Notes: generated by a model from the letters alone, not told the origin. Shown: positions 7,433 through 19,659, counted from the stretch's first letter. The stretch: 36,762 bases of DNA from Verrucomicrobiales bacterium (GCA_014239335.1 JAAZZC010000168.1:1-36762); one strand, 5' to 3'. Numbers and translations are program-made.

Positions 7433-7440
7433 TTAGTCAA
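7410..7440 (-). promoter_or_regulatory. Candidate promoter of the Xre cassette
   Basis: On the minus strand TTGACT (7440-7435) is a 5/6 match to the -35 consensus, and CATAAT (7415-7410) is a 5/6 match to the -10 with a 19-base spacer. It overlaps the half-sites at 7404-7432 and lies just upstream of the ATG at 7381. Confidence 0.4.
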
Positions 7441-7688
7441 GAAAGAATTATTCGTTACTTATGATTAACGGTAGTCTTTTTAGTGTGTAGTAACCTGTGT
7501 AGTTGGAGTTTTAAGAACCCATAAAATCAATAGGTTTCAAAAAAAGCATGTAGTTAAGAAACCCAGTTTTTTTAAGGTTTACAGAGCATACCCTCATTCC
7601 CTCTCTAAAAACTTGGAAAATCCAGTATTCAAATAAGTCTTTTTTCTGTGAGCTTGTTCTAATTTTACATATTAGCTAATTTCACATC

Positions 7689-10592
7689 ATGCTCATCCGC
7701 GCTTTTGTTCTGAGTTTCCATTTCATCATCCTCACGCAATACGCTTTTGCGGCACCTGAATGGATATGGGTAAAAGATAAGAAAAAAGCAACGATACGAT
7801 ACGACTTTGAGAAAGAACTCGAAGATTTAAAATCAGCCGAATTACGTATTGTCTCAGATTATGCTAACGTTTCAGTTGCCATAAACGATGAGTTAGTCGG
7901 AGTCGCTGAAGGGTTTGGTCCTGTGCGGAAAATTAATGTCTTGGATCATTTGGTTGATGGTAAAAATGAAATAATTCTCAGTGTACGATCAACAGGAAAA
8001 GCACCGGCATTGGCACTGAAAATTGAACTCGTTGCTTATTCTAACAAAAAACAGGTCATTGCCACTTCGGCAAACTGGAAGCCCGAAGACAAAAATTCGA
8101 AAATTACAAGCCTTGGAGACTTAGGCCTCGAAAAATGGTGGAATTTACCGGACCTCTTGATTGATGAAGTTGATGATTATACACAATGGAAACGAGCCAG
8201 TAATTCCAACAAAGCCACTGACCCTTCAAGTTTCCAAATCATTCCAGGCTATAAAGTAGAACTGCTCCGTTCAGCATTACCAGAAGAAGATTCATGGGTA
8301 AACATTGCCATAGACCCTAAGGGTCGGATCACTGTGGCCCGAGAAGACAAAGGATTGATCAGGTATTCATTATCCGGGGACTCTAATAAAATTGTTAAAG
8401 CAGAAAAAATAAATGATGATCTGAAGGAATGTCGAGGACTCCTATACGCTCATGGAGCTCTATACGTTCATGCTAACAACTCAAAATCTCTATATCGGTT
8501 AGAAGATAAAGATGAAGACGGAACATTCGAGACAAGGAATCTTCTCCACATGAGTGAGGGTGGATTCGGACACGGAAGAAACGATCTAGCAATGGGTCCT
8601 GAAGGTAAAATCTATGCAATTAATGGGGACTCAGTGAGCTTACCTGAAGGGATAATAAATAGAATGTCTCCCTTGAGAAATAAACACCTGCCCTCACCTA
8701 AAAATGAAGGCCATGTCATACGGATGGATTCGGATGGAAGAAATAAGGAGATTTTTTGTGCAGGTCTAAGAAATCCATATGGAATTGATTTTAATGAGGA
8801 TGGTGAAGCTTTTACCTATGACGCTGATGCTGAATTTGACATGGGCACTCCCTGGTACCGTCCTACACAGATCAAACACTTAACGAGTGGTGCAGATTTT
8901 GGCTGGAGAGCAGTGACAGGAAAATGGCCCCCCTATTATCCTGATCACCCAGATAATGCTCAACATTCCGTGCACATCGGGAAAGGATCTCCGACAGGAA
9001 TACGTTTTGGAACTAAGAGTAATTTCCCGCAAGAATATAAACGAGCCCTCTATGCCCTTGACTGGGCATATGGAAGAATCATTGCAGTTCACTTTGTTAC
9101 TAGGGGATCCACTTACATGGGATCATCTGAAGTGTTCCTAAGAGGCAAGCCATTAAATGTTACTGATCTAGACTTTGGACCGGACGGAGCAATGTATTTT
9201 GTGACGGGCGGAAGAAAGACTAAGAGTGGACTTTATCGAGTCTCATATGTCGGGAAAGATGTAAATGAGCGTAACATGACTTTACAGGAGAAGATGAGAA
9301 ATGAGACATCTCGCGAACACCGTCAACAACGAAAACAGATAGAAAAATTACACAAAAAAACAAATTCCACCCCATTTGAGAGAGTGACTGATCCACGCAT
9401 TAGGTACGCTTCAAGAATTAGCGCTGAACACAACGCTGAGACTTTTATCTTTTCCCCCGCAAAAATTAATAACAGCATTTCACTCAAAGATGCGACTCCT
9501 GACCTTGATCACTTAACAGCAAAATTAAACATTGCCTCAGAAAAAGAAATTCTAGCACTCATGGGGCTTGGTCAGATAGAGAGAAAAAATGGAATCCTAA
9601 GAAAATTAATGGACTGGGAAAAAATGATTCCATCAAAACAATTTGAATATATCGACATCATTCGTCGTTTGATCTCTAGACACAAAATTCCAGAACAAGC
9701 AAAAGAACAAATCATTGAATCAATTGGAAAGAATTTTCCTTATAAAACAGCAAAGATTAATATGGCTGTAGCGCCGTTACTCATTGAGCTGGATCCTGCC
9801 CGTACCGTCCCTAAGGTCATCGAATTTCTAAAGGAAGGCTGCACGCAACATGAAGGAATTCATTACCTATTTCATTTACGTAAAACCACTAAAGGTTGGT
9901 CACTGCCGTCACGGGAAATATTTTTTAGGATCCTTGCCAAATACGAAACTCTTTTAGGGGGACGAGGCTTACCTCAAGCACTCCAAGCAATTCGCAAAGA
10001 ATCAACAGCGACATTAACAGAAAAAGAAAAAGAAAAACTCAATAACGTTCTTGCCTCTCGGCCATCCTTACCTAACTTTCCTGATCGGTCAGGTCGTTCT
10101 GTTACTAATTCATGGACCGTCAAAAACTTTAAAGAGCTGTTAAATTTTAAAGCAACCAAGCGAAACTTAATTAATGGGGGAAAAGTTTTCGAGCTTGCTC
10201 TTTGTAGTCGATGCCATCAACACGGTAAAGTAGGATATCCGATCGGCCCAGATCTGACCAATGTAGCGAGCCGCTTCGGAAGAGAAGATTTACTTCGAGA
10301 AATATTACTGCCTTCTAATTCCATAGCAGAGAATTATCAAGCAGTAGAATTGAAACTCCGTGAAGGAAAAATGCTCAGTGGTCAAGTCATACCAAATTTA
10401 GATTACCGTGTACCCTATATCCAAATTGCTGAAAATTCACTTTATCCAAATAAAATAACTAAAATCGACAAGGCCAATATCATCGAGCGTTCAAACTCTA
10501 AAGTTTCTCTTATGCCATCAGGTCTATTGAACTTATTTACTATGGATGAAATTCTTGACCTATTAGCATGGCTAGAAAATCCTTCAAAATAG
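7689..10592 (+). CDS. PVC-type cytochrome c / membrane-bound dehydrogenase domain protein
   Basis: A 967-residue exported protein. A signal peptide (about 1-22, ending YAFAA) is followed by a galactose-binding-like beta domain (about 24-115). Next is a large glucose/sorbosone-dehydrogenase-like beta-propeller (about 190-500; note FGHGRNDLAMGPEGKIY and GLRNPYGIDFNEDG). A helical HEAT-like stretch follows (about 600-790), then a C-terminal cytochrome c domain with CSRCH (Cys839, Cys842, His843), GPDLTNVASR and a later MPSGLL supplying the probable axial Met. The architecture is typical of the large PVC-superphylum cytochrome family and points to periplasmic oxidation of a sugar-like substrate with electron transfer to haem; the substrate is unknown. 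It converges with the DUF1501 gene after 29 bases. No Shine-Dalgarno is seen. Confidence 0.87.
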   Translation: MLIRAFVLSFHFIILTQYAFAAPEWIWVKDKKKATIRYDFEKELEDLKSAELRIVSDYANVSVAINDELVGVAEGFGPVRKINVLDHLVDGKNEIILSVRSTGKAPALALKIELVAYSNKKQVIATSANWKPEDKNSKITSLGDLGLEKWWNLPDLLIDEVDDYTQWKRASNSNKATDPSSFQIIPGYKVELLRSALPEEDSWVNIAIDPKGRITVAREDKGLIRYSLSGDSNKIVKAEKINDDLKECRGLLYAHGALYVHANNSKSLYRLEDKDEDGTFETRNLLHMSEGGFGHGRNDLAMGPEGKIYAINGDSVSLPEGIINRMSPLRNKHLPSPKNEGHVIRMDSDGRNKEIFCAGLRNPYGIDFNEDGEAFTYDADAEFDMGTPWYRPTQIKHLTSGADFGWRAVTGKWPPYYPDHPDNAQHSVHIGKGSPTGIRFGTKSNFPQEYKRALYALDWAYGRIIAVHFVTRGSTYMGSSEVFLRGKPLNVTDLDFGPDGAMYFVTGGRKTKSGLYRVSYVGKDVNERNMTLQEKMRNETSREHRQQRKQIEKLHKKTNSTPFERVTDPRIRYASRISAEHNAETFIFSPAKINNSISLKDATPDLDHLTAKLNIASEKEILALMGLGQIERKNGILRKLMDWEKMIPSKQFEYIDIIRRLISRHKIPEQAKEQIIESIGKNFPYKTAKINMAVAPLLIELDPARTVPKVIEFLKEGCTQHEGIHYLFHLRKTTKGWSLPSREIFFRILAKYETLLGGRGLPQALQAIRKESTATLTEKEKEKLNNVLASRPSLPNFPDRSGRSVTNSWTVKNFKELLNFKATKRNLINGGKVFELALCSRCHQHGKVGYPIGPDLTNVASRFGREDLLREILLPSNSIAENYQAVELKLREGKMLSGQVIPNLDYRVPYIQIAENSLYPNKITKIDKANIIERSNSKVSLMPSGLLNLFTMDEILDLLAWLENPSK

Positions 10593-10621
10593 TCCACTCC
10601 CAGGGCCTGATAATTTGAAAG

Positions 10622-12049
10622 TTAGCCCATTATCTTATGTGCAACTTCACCATGCACATCAGTGAGTCGAAACTCCCTGCCATTACTATTAAAAGTAAGC
10701 TTAATATGATTAAGTCCAAGCATATGAAGTATAGTCGCATGAAGATCATGAATCGTCATCCTGTCTTCAATGGCATGATAACCAAACTCGTCAGTGGCAC
10801 CGTACCGAATGCCCGGCCTCACACCGCCACCAGCCATCCACATAGTAAAACCGTCTGGGTGATGATCACGGCCCACTTCACCATTGCCTTTTTGAGATGT
10901 TGGAGTCCGTCCAAACTCTCCTCCCCAAATGACCAATGTGTCTTCAAGTAATCCTCTGGCTTTGAGGTCCTTTATGAGGCCAGTAATTGGCTTATCTATT
11001 TGCTTCACATTAATTGAATGTCCTTTCTCTAAATGCGAGTGCTGATCCCACTGTTCATTATTAAATGGAAGACTATTTGCATGACTTACTTGAATGAAAC
11101 GGACCCCCCGTTCAGCTAAGCGTCTAGCAAGAATACATTGTCTGGCGAAATTATCTGTCTCAGAGCCGTCCATACCATAAAGTTCACGAGTCATTTTTGA
11201 TTCATTTGAAAGATCCGTCGCTTCGGGAGCAGTCATCTGCATCCTGAAAGCTAATTCAAAGCTAGACATTCGTGCATCCAAATCCGTTCCACCGAAATTA
11301 TTTGAACCGTGAAGCTTACGTAAAAGTTCAATCTGTAATTCTTGTTCTCTTCTACCAGCACTAGGATGACGCATATAATGGAACTGAGCATCCTTTGCCG
11401 GAGTATTGGGATACCCCGGCGTTCCTAACGGAACACCTTGATGCTGCGCTGGAAGGAAAGCCGATCCAAAATTATTAACTCCCCCATGAAGAGAAGTTGG
11501 ACAAATAGTTACAAATGCTGGGAGGTTTCTATTTTCGGTGCCAAGACCGTAGCTGACCCATGAACCCATGCTCGGTCTAAGTAGTGCCTCATCACCGGTA
11601 TGCAATTTCATGCAAGCACCACCATGTGAGACATTAGTTTCACACAATGAATTAATCATACATAGATCATCTGCAACTTCCGGGAGATGTTCCCAAAGTT
11701 CGGACATCCAGTGACCGCACTGACCAACTTGTCGAAACTTCCATGGAGGAGCAAAAATGTTGCCTCTTGCAGCGAATTGGACAGATCGTTCAGGAAAAGG
11801 TAACGGCTTGCCATGCTCACTATAAAGTTTCGGTTTATAGTCGAAGAGATCGACATGCGATGGGCCTCCGTGCATGAATAAGAAAATTATTCTTTTTGCA
11901 CGAGCAGTCTGATGTGGAAAATGGATTCCTGAATCTGCAGAAGAATTCTCTTGTAAAATAGAGTTCAAAGCAATGCCCCCAAACCCAACGCAGATGCGAT
12001 TTAGCGCTTCTCTTCGTGAAATAAAATTACCAGACATGGAGAAACTCAT
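10622..12049 (-). CDS. DUF1501 family exported protein
   Basis: A 475-residue protein of the DUF1501 family, distantly related to the alkaline phosphatase/sulfatase superfamily. The N-terminus has a Tat-type signal (ISRREALNRICVGFGGIAL). Family features are FLFMHGGPSHVDLFDYKP, WVSYGLG, GVRFIQVSHA, LVIWGGEFGRTP and GRDHHPDGFTMWMAGGG. Genes of this family almost always follow a DUF1549/DUF1553 gene, as here; the reaction is unknown, though phosphatase-fold chemistry on the cell surface is often suggested. The start overlaps the end of the upstream gene by 23 bases (11 if the second Met at 12037 is used), so translation is probably coupled; no Shine-Dalgarno distinguishes the two starts. Confidence 0.9.
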   Translation of the reverse strand: MSFSMSGNFISRREALNRICVGFGGIALNSILQENSSADSGIHFPHQTARAKRIIFLFMHGGPSHVDLFDYKPKLYSEHGKPLPFPERSVQFAARGNIFAPPWKFRQVGQCGHWMSELWEHLPEVADDLCMINSLCETNVSHGGACMKLHTGDEALLRPSMGSWVSYGLGTENRNLPAFVTICPTSLHGGVNNFGSAFLPAQHQGVPLGTPGYPNTPAKDAQFHYMRHPSAGRREQELQIELLRKLHGSNNFGGTDLDARMSSFELAFRMQMTAPEATDLSNESKMTRELYGMDGSETDNFARQCILARRLAERGVRFIQVSHANSLPFNNEQWDQHSHLEKGHSINVKQIDKPITGLIKDLKARGLLEDTLVIWGGEFGRTPTSQKGNGEVGRDHHPDGFTMWMAGGGVRPGIRYGATDEFGYHAIEDRMTIHDLHATILHMLGLNHIKLTFNSNGREFRLTDVHGEVAHKIMG

Positions 12050-14414
12050 TGGAAATTAATAGCGTATGACACAACGACTCCCACGCTTTTTTCTTTCCAC
12101 TTATCTTTGCATGCTTATTAATAAAAAGACTAATCCAATGCATCTCCTCGGAGTTTGGAACTCTAGAAAAAAGTGTTAAATATAACTCACGCACTTTTCC
12201 TTCTCCAATCCTGAGAGCAAGGCTTTGAGCCTGACGAATTAAAAAAGGATTATTCATCATCAATAGGGCCTGAGTAGGTACAGTGGTTTGCGAACGTTGC
12301 CCAACGGTAGTCGTTGCATTTGGGAATCCAAGAAGAGTCAACAAGTCATACAAATGAGACCGCACAACAGGAAGATAAACGCTCCGGTATTGATAATTTT
12401 CATAGCTCTGACGATTCTTGAGAAGATCTGAAGGTGATGGGTCTTGGCTCTTTACCACAAGAGGTGAAGAAGGAGGGTCCATATTTAAGTTACCGGAAAC
12501 CATTAGTACTGAATCTCGAAAAGATTCCGCTTCAAGGCGGCGCACATCACGATGCCAGTAAAGTGAATTTCCAGGATCCTTCTTTTCCACCAATGAATTG
12601 GAATTATCCGCTCCCATCTGATACGTATTGGAGAACATTATCTTACGATGAAGCATCTTAATAGACCAACCATTTCGTACAAAATCATTTGCTAAATAAT
12701 CCAACAACTCTGGATGAGAAGGTTCAGTTCCCGTCGTTCCAAAATCATCTACCGTGGAAACAATTCCCTTACCAAAGTGCCAATACCAGATCCGGTTCAC
12801 GATGACTCGTGCCGTAAGTGGATGATCAGGCTGCGTCATCCACTTTGCTAACTCAAGCCTCCCGCTCGAACCATCATCACAGGCAAGAACATTGCGGGGA
12901 GAGACCTTTGAAAGAAATCCGCGAGGAACTAATTCGCCTTTTTCATGTGGATCACCCCTCAAATTAATATTTGTGTCAGCCACATCACCGTCTTGAACTG
13001 CCATGACCTTGTATGTGTTATTTTTATCAGCCTGGATTCCAGCCCTCTCGTCCTTCAAATTATCGATCCTTAAGCGCAAAGACTTCACTTGGTCCAGAGA
13101 ACGAACGCGCGTCAAACGGATCCGATCAAGATGAGACATTAGCGGTTTAGATTCGACCCTGAAAACATGTTCTCCAGAATTTAAATGGATATACGTTTCG
13201 TGATTCCATCGCTGATACTCTGAACTCCAGCCCCCAGTCACGTCAGCTAGCACTGAAATCACCTTACCCTTATCACCATCAATGATCAAACTTCCCGGTC
13301 TTGACCTTTCCGCAGCATAACGGAAATCAACAGAGTATGTGCCCTCGGCTTGAATTTTTACCTTATATTCAGCAAAATTTTCTTGGCTTCCCGGGTCAGA
13401 TATATAAGTGGCTTCATTATCATTACTTCCTTGAATGATAGATACATTGCCACGAATAAATTTTTCAGCTTCCCACTGCACTATCGATTCTTCATCCACG
13501 AACTCAGAGAACTTGCTTTCAAGATCATCTAGCTGATCACCAATCAGCTCAAGGCGTGATTTCTTTTTTGCCTCCCTCTGCTCATCTTCAGGTTTACTCA
13601 AAGACTGATCTTCTATTTTAGTACTGTGAAATATTCCAGCAAGAGCGTAATAGTCTGCCGTTGGTATTGGATCAAATTTGTGATCATGACAACGAGCACA
13701 AGAGACACTTATACCCATAAAAGAACGACTCACAGTATCAATCTGTTCATCAATGATATCGGCTCTTTTCTTTACTCCATCTTTTTCCGCCAAAATCTTT
13801 GTGCCGATTGCAAGGAATCCAGTAGCGGTCACACGACGTGAGCGTTCATTGAAATTACTTTCAAGAAGATCTCCAGCCAACTGTTCAGTTATAAATTCAT
13901 TGTAAGGTAAATCACTATTAAATGCATCAATAACATAATTCCGATACCGCCAGGCATGAGGGTAAGCATGATTTTCATCTCCTCCGTTGGAATCACCATA
14001 CCTGGCAACGTCCAACCAGTGACGTCCCCACCTCTCCCCATACTGTGGCGAATCCAGTAAATTATTTACGATCCTTGTAAAGGCCTCCGGAGAATGATCC
14101 TTCAAGAATTCCTCTACTTTTTCAAGACTCGGAGGCAACCCAATCAAATCGTAATAAATTCTTCTGATCAGCTGCGCAGGTTCAGCCTTCTTGGCAGGTG
14201 TAATATCAGAACCTTCTAGATCTGCCAAAATGAAGTTATCAATTTCATTTTTAACCCATGCCTCAGTTTTAACTTTTGGAATAGAATAAACTTGTGGCGA
14301 TACGAAAGACCAATGTTTACCGCCATCCTCTGCACCTAATGCATTTACAGTTAATAGAAATGCAATAACTTGGAATATGATCCTGTGAAACCCACCCAAC
14401 TCTGCGAAAAACAT
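12027..14414 (-). CDS. DUF1549/DUF1553 (PSCyt2-PSD1) exported protein
   Basis: A 795-residue protein with a signal peptide (about 1-28, ending VNALGA). DUF1549 follows (about 35-250) with the haem-like motif CARCHDHKFDPIP. A coiled segment and a beta-rich module resembling a carbohydrate-binding domain come next (about 315-425, with NFAEYKVKIQAEGTYSVDFR and LNSGEHVFRVES). DUF1553 follows (about 510-770, with LAKWMTQPDHPLTARVIVNR and WHFGKGIV). Many relatives start with an extra planctomycete cytochrome domain (PSCyt1); it is missing here and the protein begins directly at the segment leading into DUF1549. It is encoded immediately before DUF1501. These pairs are abundant in PVC bacteria and are thought to act on extracellular polysaccharides, but the activity is unproven. 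Confidence 0.9.
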   Translation of the reverse strand: MFFAELGGFHRIIFQVIAFLLTVNALGAEDGGKHWSFVSPQVYSIPKVKTEAWVKNEIDNFILADLEGSDITPAKKAEPAQLIRRIYYDLIGLPPSLEKVEEFLKDHSPEAFTRIVNNLLDSPQYGERWGRHWLDVARYGDSNGGDENHAYPHAWRYRNYVIDAFNSDLPYNEFITEQLAGDLLESNFNERSRRVTATGFLAIGTKILAEKDGVKKRADIIDEQIDTVSRSFMGISVSCARCHDHKFDPIPTADYYALAGIFHSTKIEDQSLSKPEDEQREAKKKSRLELIGDQLDDLESKFSEFVDEESIVQWEAEKFIRGNVSIIQGSNDNEATYISDPGSQENFAEYKVKIQAEGTYSVDFRYAAERSRPGSLIIDGDKGKVISVLADVTGGWSSEYQRWNHETYIHLNSGEHVFRVESKPLMSHLDRIRLTRVRSLDQVKSLRLRIDNLKDERAGIQADKNNTYKVMAVQDGDVADTNINLRGDPHEKGELVPRGFLSKVSPRNVLACDDGSSGRLELAKWMTQPDHPLTARVIVNRIWYWHFGKGIVSTVDDFGTTGTEPSHPELLDYLANDFVRNGWSIKMLHRKIMFSNTYQMGADNSNSLVEKKDPGNSLYWHRDVRRLEAESFRDSVLMVSGNLNMDPPSSPLVVKSQDPSPSDLLKNRQSYENYQYRSVYLPVVRSHLYDLLTLLGFPNATTTVGQRSQTTVPTQALLMMNNPFLIRQAQSLALRIGEGKVRELYLTLFSRVPNSEEMHWISLFINKHAKISGKKKAWESLCHTLLISNEFLHVW

Positions 14415-14561
14415 AATTTAATACTCGATCAAACGTTAGCAAGAAGCAACCCTAGGACGTAATTGAATTAGTGAAACTTCCCAAGAAATATAGTAGAAAA
14501 ATAAAATATATATAGCCCTCCTAAAAATAGATCACAATACTAACTCCGCTAATATGTTCTT

Positions 14562-16858
<2,297 letters not shown>

Positions 16859-16876
16859 AGATAATTAATCTACTAC

Positions 16877-18136
16877 CTAATTGACTTGATGAATATGCAC
16901 ATCCTGCTGCGGATAAGGAATACTGATCCCGGCCTGCTCAAATTCAGCCTTAGCTCTCTTAAGAACATCCCAGTGAACTTGCCAATAATCCTCAGTCTTT
17001 ACCCATGGGCGACAGATGAAATTAACGGATGAATCAGCCAATTCGTGCAATTGAATCACGGGCTCAGGCTCATCAAGAACTAACTTATGCTCCCCGACAA
17101 TTTGCTCAAGAATTTGCTTGGCCTTTTCAGAATCATCATCATACCCAATACCAAAAATCATATCGACCCGTCTTTCCGTACTGACCGAAGAATTAGTAAT
17201 TATCTGACCCCAAACGTTCTTGTTAGGAACAAGAACAACCTTGTTATCAAATGTTTTTATAGTAGTACTGACTAGACTGACCTGACCAATCTTTCCGGAC
17301 ACACCACCAACTTCGACCATATCTCCCACATCAAAGGGGCGATAAACAAGCAACATTACACCTGCTGCAAAATTACTAAGAGTGTCCTGTAACGCAAAAG
17401 CAATAATGAACGAAGCTCCTCCGATCACTGTAAGAAGAGCCGCAACATTAATTCCGACTGTTGAAAGTCCGACCAGCAAGCCAACCAATATCATAGCTCT
17501 AAAAGAAATCTTAATCATGAACTGCTCAAGAAGTTCAGAAAATCGTTTGCTTTTTTGAGCGGCTCGGCGCACGACTCGGCGTACAAATCCCGCCAATGCC
17601 CAGAAAATCATCATGATCGCAGAAAACTTCAAGAGCTGAATACCCCACTTGATCCCGCCTTCCTTTGAGGTAAACCAAGAAGAGTATCTGCGCCAAATAG
17701 TGCGGTTATCATTAACAGCGCCCAGTTTTCCTGAAACAGCATCCGCGTACATCTCCAAATCACTCAGATCGCCACCCTTTTTCTTTAACTCAGCAAGAAC
17801 AGTTCTAAAAAGAGTCAACTGATTAAGTTTAACTTCTATAAATGCACTCTTCCTCACCTCATCGGCTGAGCTTAATTCCTCCTTCAAATTAATATCAGAA
17901 ATATTTTGGACCGTTTTCTTTAAGCTATTTCTCCAAGCATGCGACAACTCATTGAGTTCATCTCTAATCATTGGATTGAGCATAATTTTTAGTTGTTCAA
18001 CTTCCAATGATGCGTCACCAACTCCCAGCGATCTCATCCTTTCGGAATCAAGTAATACCTCATCAGCTAATAGCGGGAACATCCCAACAAAAATCAGTGA
18101 TAATAAACCTTGGATAAGAACTGATAAATTTCTCAT
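16877..18136 (-). CDS. MscS-family mechanosensitive ion channel
   Basis: A 419-residue inner-membrane channel. A signal-like helix (about 1-24) is followed by a periplasmic helical segment (about 30-150) and three membrane helices (about 163-186, 208-226 and 232-262). The last is the pore helix FIIAFALQDTLSNFAAGVML, followed by VYRPFDVGDMVEVGGVSGKI, the start of the MscS beta domain, with VPNKNVWGQIITNSS, and then the C-terminal alpha/beta domain. Such channels release small solutes on osmotic downshock. An AT-rich 7-bp inverted repeat (18139-18145 and 18156-18162) lies just before the start and may be part of its promoter. The next gene, icd, is 89 bases downstream. Confidence 0.93.
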   Translation of the reverse strand: MRNLSVLIQGLLSLIFVGMFPLLADEVLLDSERMRSLGVGDASLEVEQLKIMLNPMIRDELNELSHAWRNSLKKTVQNISDINLKEELSSADEVRKSAFIEVKLNQLTLFRTVLAELKKKGGDLSDLEMYADAVSGKLGAVNDNRTIWRRYSSWFTSKEGGIKWGIQLLKFSAIMMIFWALAGFVRRVVRRAAQKSKRFSELLEQFMIKISFRAMILVGLLVGLSTVGINVAALLTVIGGASFIIAFALQDTLSNFAAGVMLLVYRPFDVGDMVEVGGVSGKIGQVSLVSTTIKTFDNKVVLVPNKNVWGQIITNSSVSTERRVDMIFGIGYDDDSEKAKQILEQIVGEHKLVLDEPEPVIQLHELADSSVNFICRPWVKTEDYWQVHWDVLKRAKAEFEQAGISIPYPQQDVHIHQVN

Positions 18137-18243
18137 ATTTAGATAAAAAAATAACTATCTAATCTCGCAAATTATCAGTTTACCGCAAGCTCTTGATTTA
18201 TTCAAAAAAACTAAGGGTAATATGGATACAATCATTCTAACCT

Positions 18244-19644
18244 TTAAGCCATCAAATGAGAGATTTCACCAGTACTTTCAGCATATCTATCCATTTCCAA
18301 ACCCAATGCTTTCGCTTGAGTCAGCCATAAGTTAGCTAGAGGCAATCCATTATATAGTTGTTGGTATTTTCCTTCCTTCTTTGGAACTGCTCCTGAATGA
18401 TCTGAAAGATTTATGTGTTTACCAGTGATTAGTTTTCCTCCTCCAGAGCCTGCCATAATGATTGGAAGGGCACTGTATTGATGAGTCGATCCATCACCTA
18501 AGCCCGATCCATAAGTAAATAAAGTATTGTCAAGAAGGGTCGTCCCATCAGCTTCTTTGATGGAGTCCATCTTCTCAACTAAATAGGCAAATTGCTCCAT
18601 ATGAAAATGGTCAACTCTTAATAGATCCTCAATGAAACGACCTTGGTTGTGTGACATTTGATGATGGCTCCGGGGCTTTTCAAATAGAGTCTCATACATG
18701 TATGGAGTGTCCCAACGCTCAGGACCCACCATAAAAGTAGCAACGTTCGTTAAGCCTACCTGTAAAGCTGTCACCATGAGATCACCCATGAGCCTTATAT
18801 ATTCTCCTCTGGGTAAATGCGCATCGAGCGGTTCCTCGAACTTAGCAAAAGATAATTCGTCACGAAGCTTTTCGAGTCTTTCCATCTGCTCTTCGATGGT
18901 CCTGATCGAATCAAAGTATTCGGAGAATTTCTGCTTGTCATCATATCCAAGATGGCGCTGCATTGATCTGGCATCCTCTAACACCAAATCAGTTATATTT
19001 TTATTGGACTGTCCTTCCTGCGTTCCAAAAAGGCGATGATAAACTTTCCGAGGATCTCTCATGCTTGGGGCTACGTGCTCAGTCCCATACCAAGAAATAT
19101 TGTCAAACTGGATCGACTCCTTATTATCCTTGTGACTATTACAGCTAAACTCCAGAGTACGAAAAGGGGTGTCCCGGCCAATCTTCTCGGCCACTATATG
19201 ATCTAATGTACGAGATTGCGGATAAGGCGATTGAGTAATTGTATGAGGGGCCGAATTTGTAAGAAAACATGAAGCACATTGCGCATGAACATCAGTCCCC
19301 TCCTGGAAGGTCCTATCCAGCCCCGTAATGAAAGTGATTTTCTCCTTCATTCTCTCGAGCGGCTTCTGTGTAGGAGTCAGTTTTAACTCATGAGTACCCA
19401 CCTTAATTCTGGCATCATTTTTTACTTCAGTCCTACTACCATTAAATTTAGGAATTGCTGCTTCATCTTCGCCCGGGAAAAAACCCCTACGCACTACACC
19501 GATTGGCACATAAAACCAAGCCGCTCTTACGGAAGGCTTTATAGGCTCTGAAGACTTTGATAAACTTTCCATCCATGGAATAGCAAGTGCAGCTCCGCTC
19601 ATACCTCTTACAAAATTCCTCCGACTAGTATGGTGAGATTTCAT
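18244..19644 (-). CDS. DUF1552 family exported protein
   Basis: About 466 residues from ATG 19644. I prefer this start to an upstream TTG at 19674 because it opens directly onto a Tat signal, SRRNFVRGMSGAALAIPW, whereas the TTG lies inside a long hairpin. Family features include AAWFYVPIGVVRRGFFPG, KITFITGLD, GRDTPFRTLEFSCN, NISWYGTEHVAP and LLDNTLFTYGSGLGDGSTH. The family's HxxSHH motif reads HQMSHN here, with the final His replaced by Asn. DUF1552 proteins are nearly always encoded after DUF1592 genes in PVC bacteria, as here; the activity is unknown. It is the last gene of the four-gene run starting at 24058. Confidence 0.88.
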   Translation of the reverse strand: MKSHHTSRRNFVRGMSGAALAIPWMESLSKSSEPIKPSVRAAWFYVPIGVVRRGFFPGEDEAAIPKFNGSRTEVKNDARIKVGTHELKLTPTQKPLERMKEKITFITGLDRTFQEGTDVHAQCASCFLTNSAPHTITQSPYPQSRTLDHIVAEKIGRDTPFRTLEFSCNSHKDNKESIQFDNISWYGTEHVAPSMRDPRKVYHRLFGTQEGQSNKNITDLVLEDARSMQRHLGYDDKQKFSEYFDSIRTIEEQMERLEKLRDELSFAKFEEPLDAHLPRGEYIRLMGDLMVTALQVGLTNVATFMVGPERWDTPYMYETLFEKPRSHHQMSHNQGRFIEDLLRVDHFHMEQFAYLVEKMDSIKEADGTTLLDNTLFTYGSGLGDGSTHQYSALPIIMAGSGGGKLITGKHINLSDHSGAVPKKEGKYQQLYNGLPLANLWLTQAKALGLEMDRYAESTGEISHLMA

Positions 19645-19659
19645 TTCTTTATGACGGCC

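Larger units (their letters stand above)
7382..7688. other. Intergenic region between the Xre cassette and the cytochrome gene
   Basis: This 307-base divergent gap has no credible gene. It holds the Xre operator and promoter at its left end. Two 8-bp direct copies of TGTGTAGT (7484-7491 and 7496-7503) have a 12-base period. GGTTTC (7533-7538) and GAAACC (7558-7563) form a 6-bp inverted repeat with a long loop before a seven-T run (7567-7573). Near-copies of TTAAGAA(A)CCCA occur around 7511 and 7554. At the right end TTGTTC (7654-7659) and TAATTT (7677-7682) have a 17-base spacer and would place transcription almost at the ATG, so a leaderless start is possible. Confidence 0.4.

Noticed and set aside
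7533..7573. Intrinsic terminator in the long intergenic region
   Set aside because: A 6-bp inverted repeat precedes a T-run, but the loop is 19 bases and no gene ends nearby on the plus strand.
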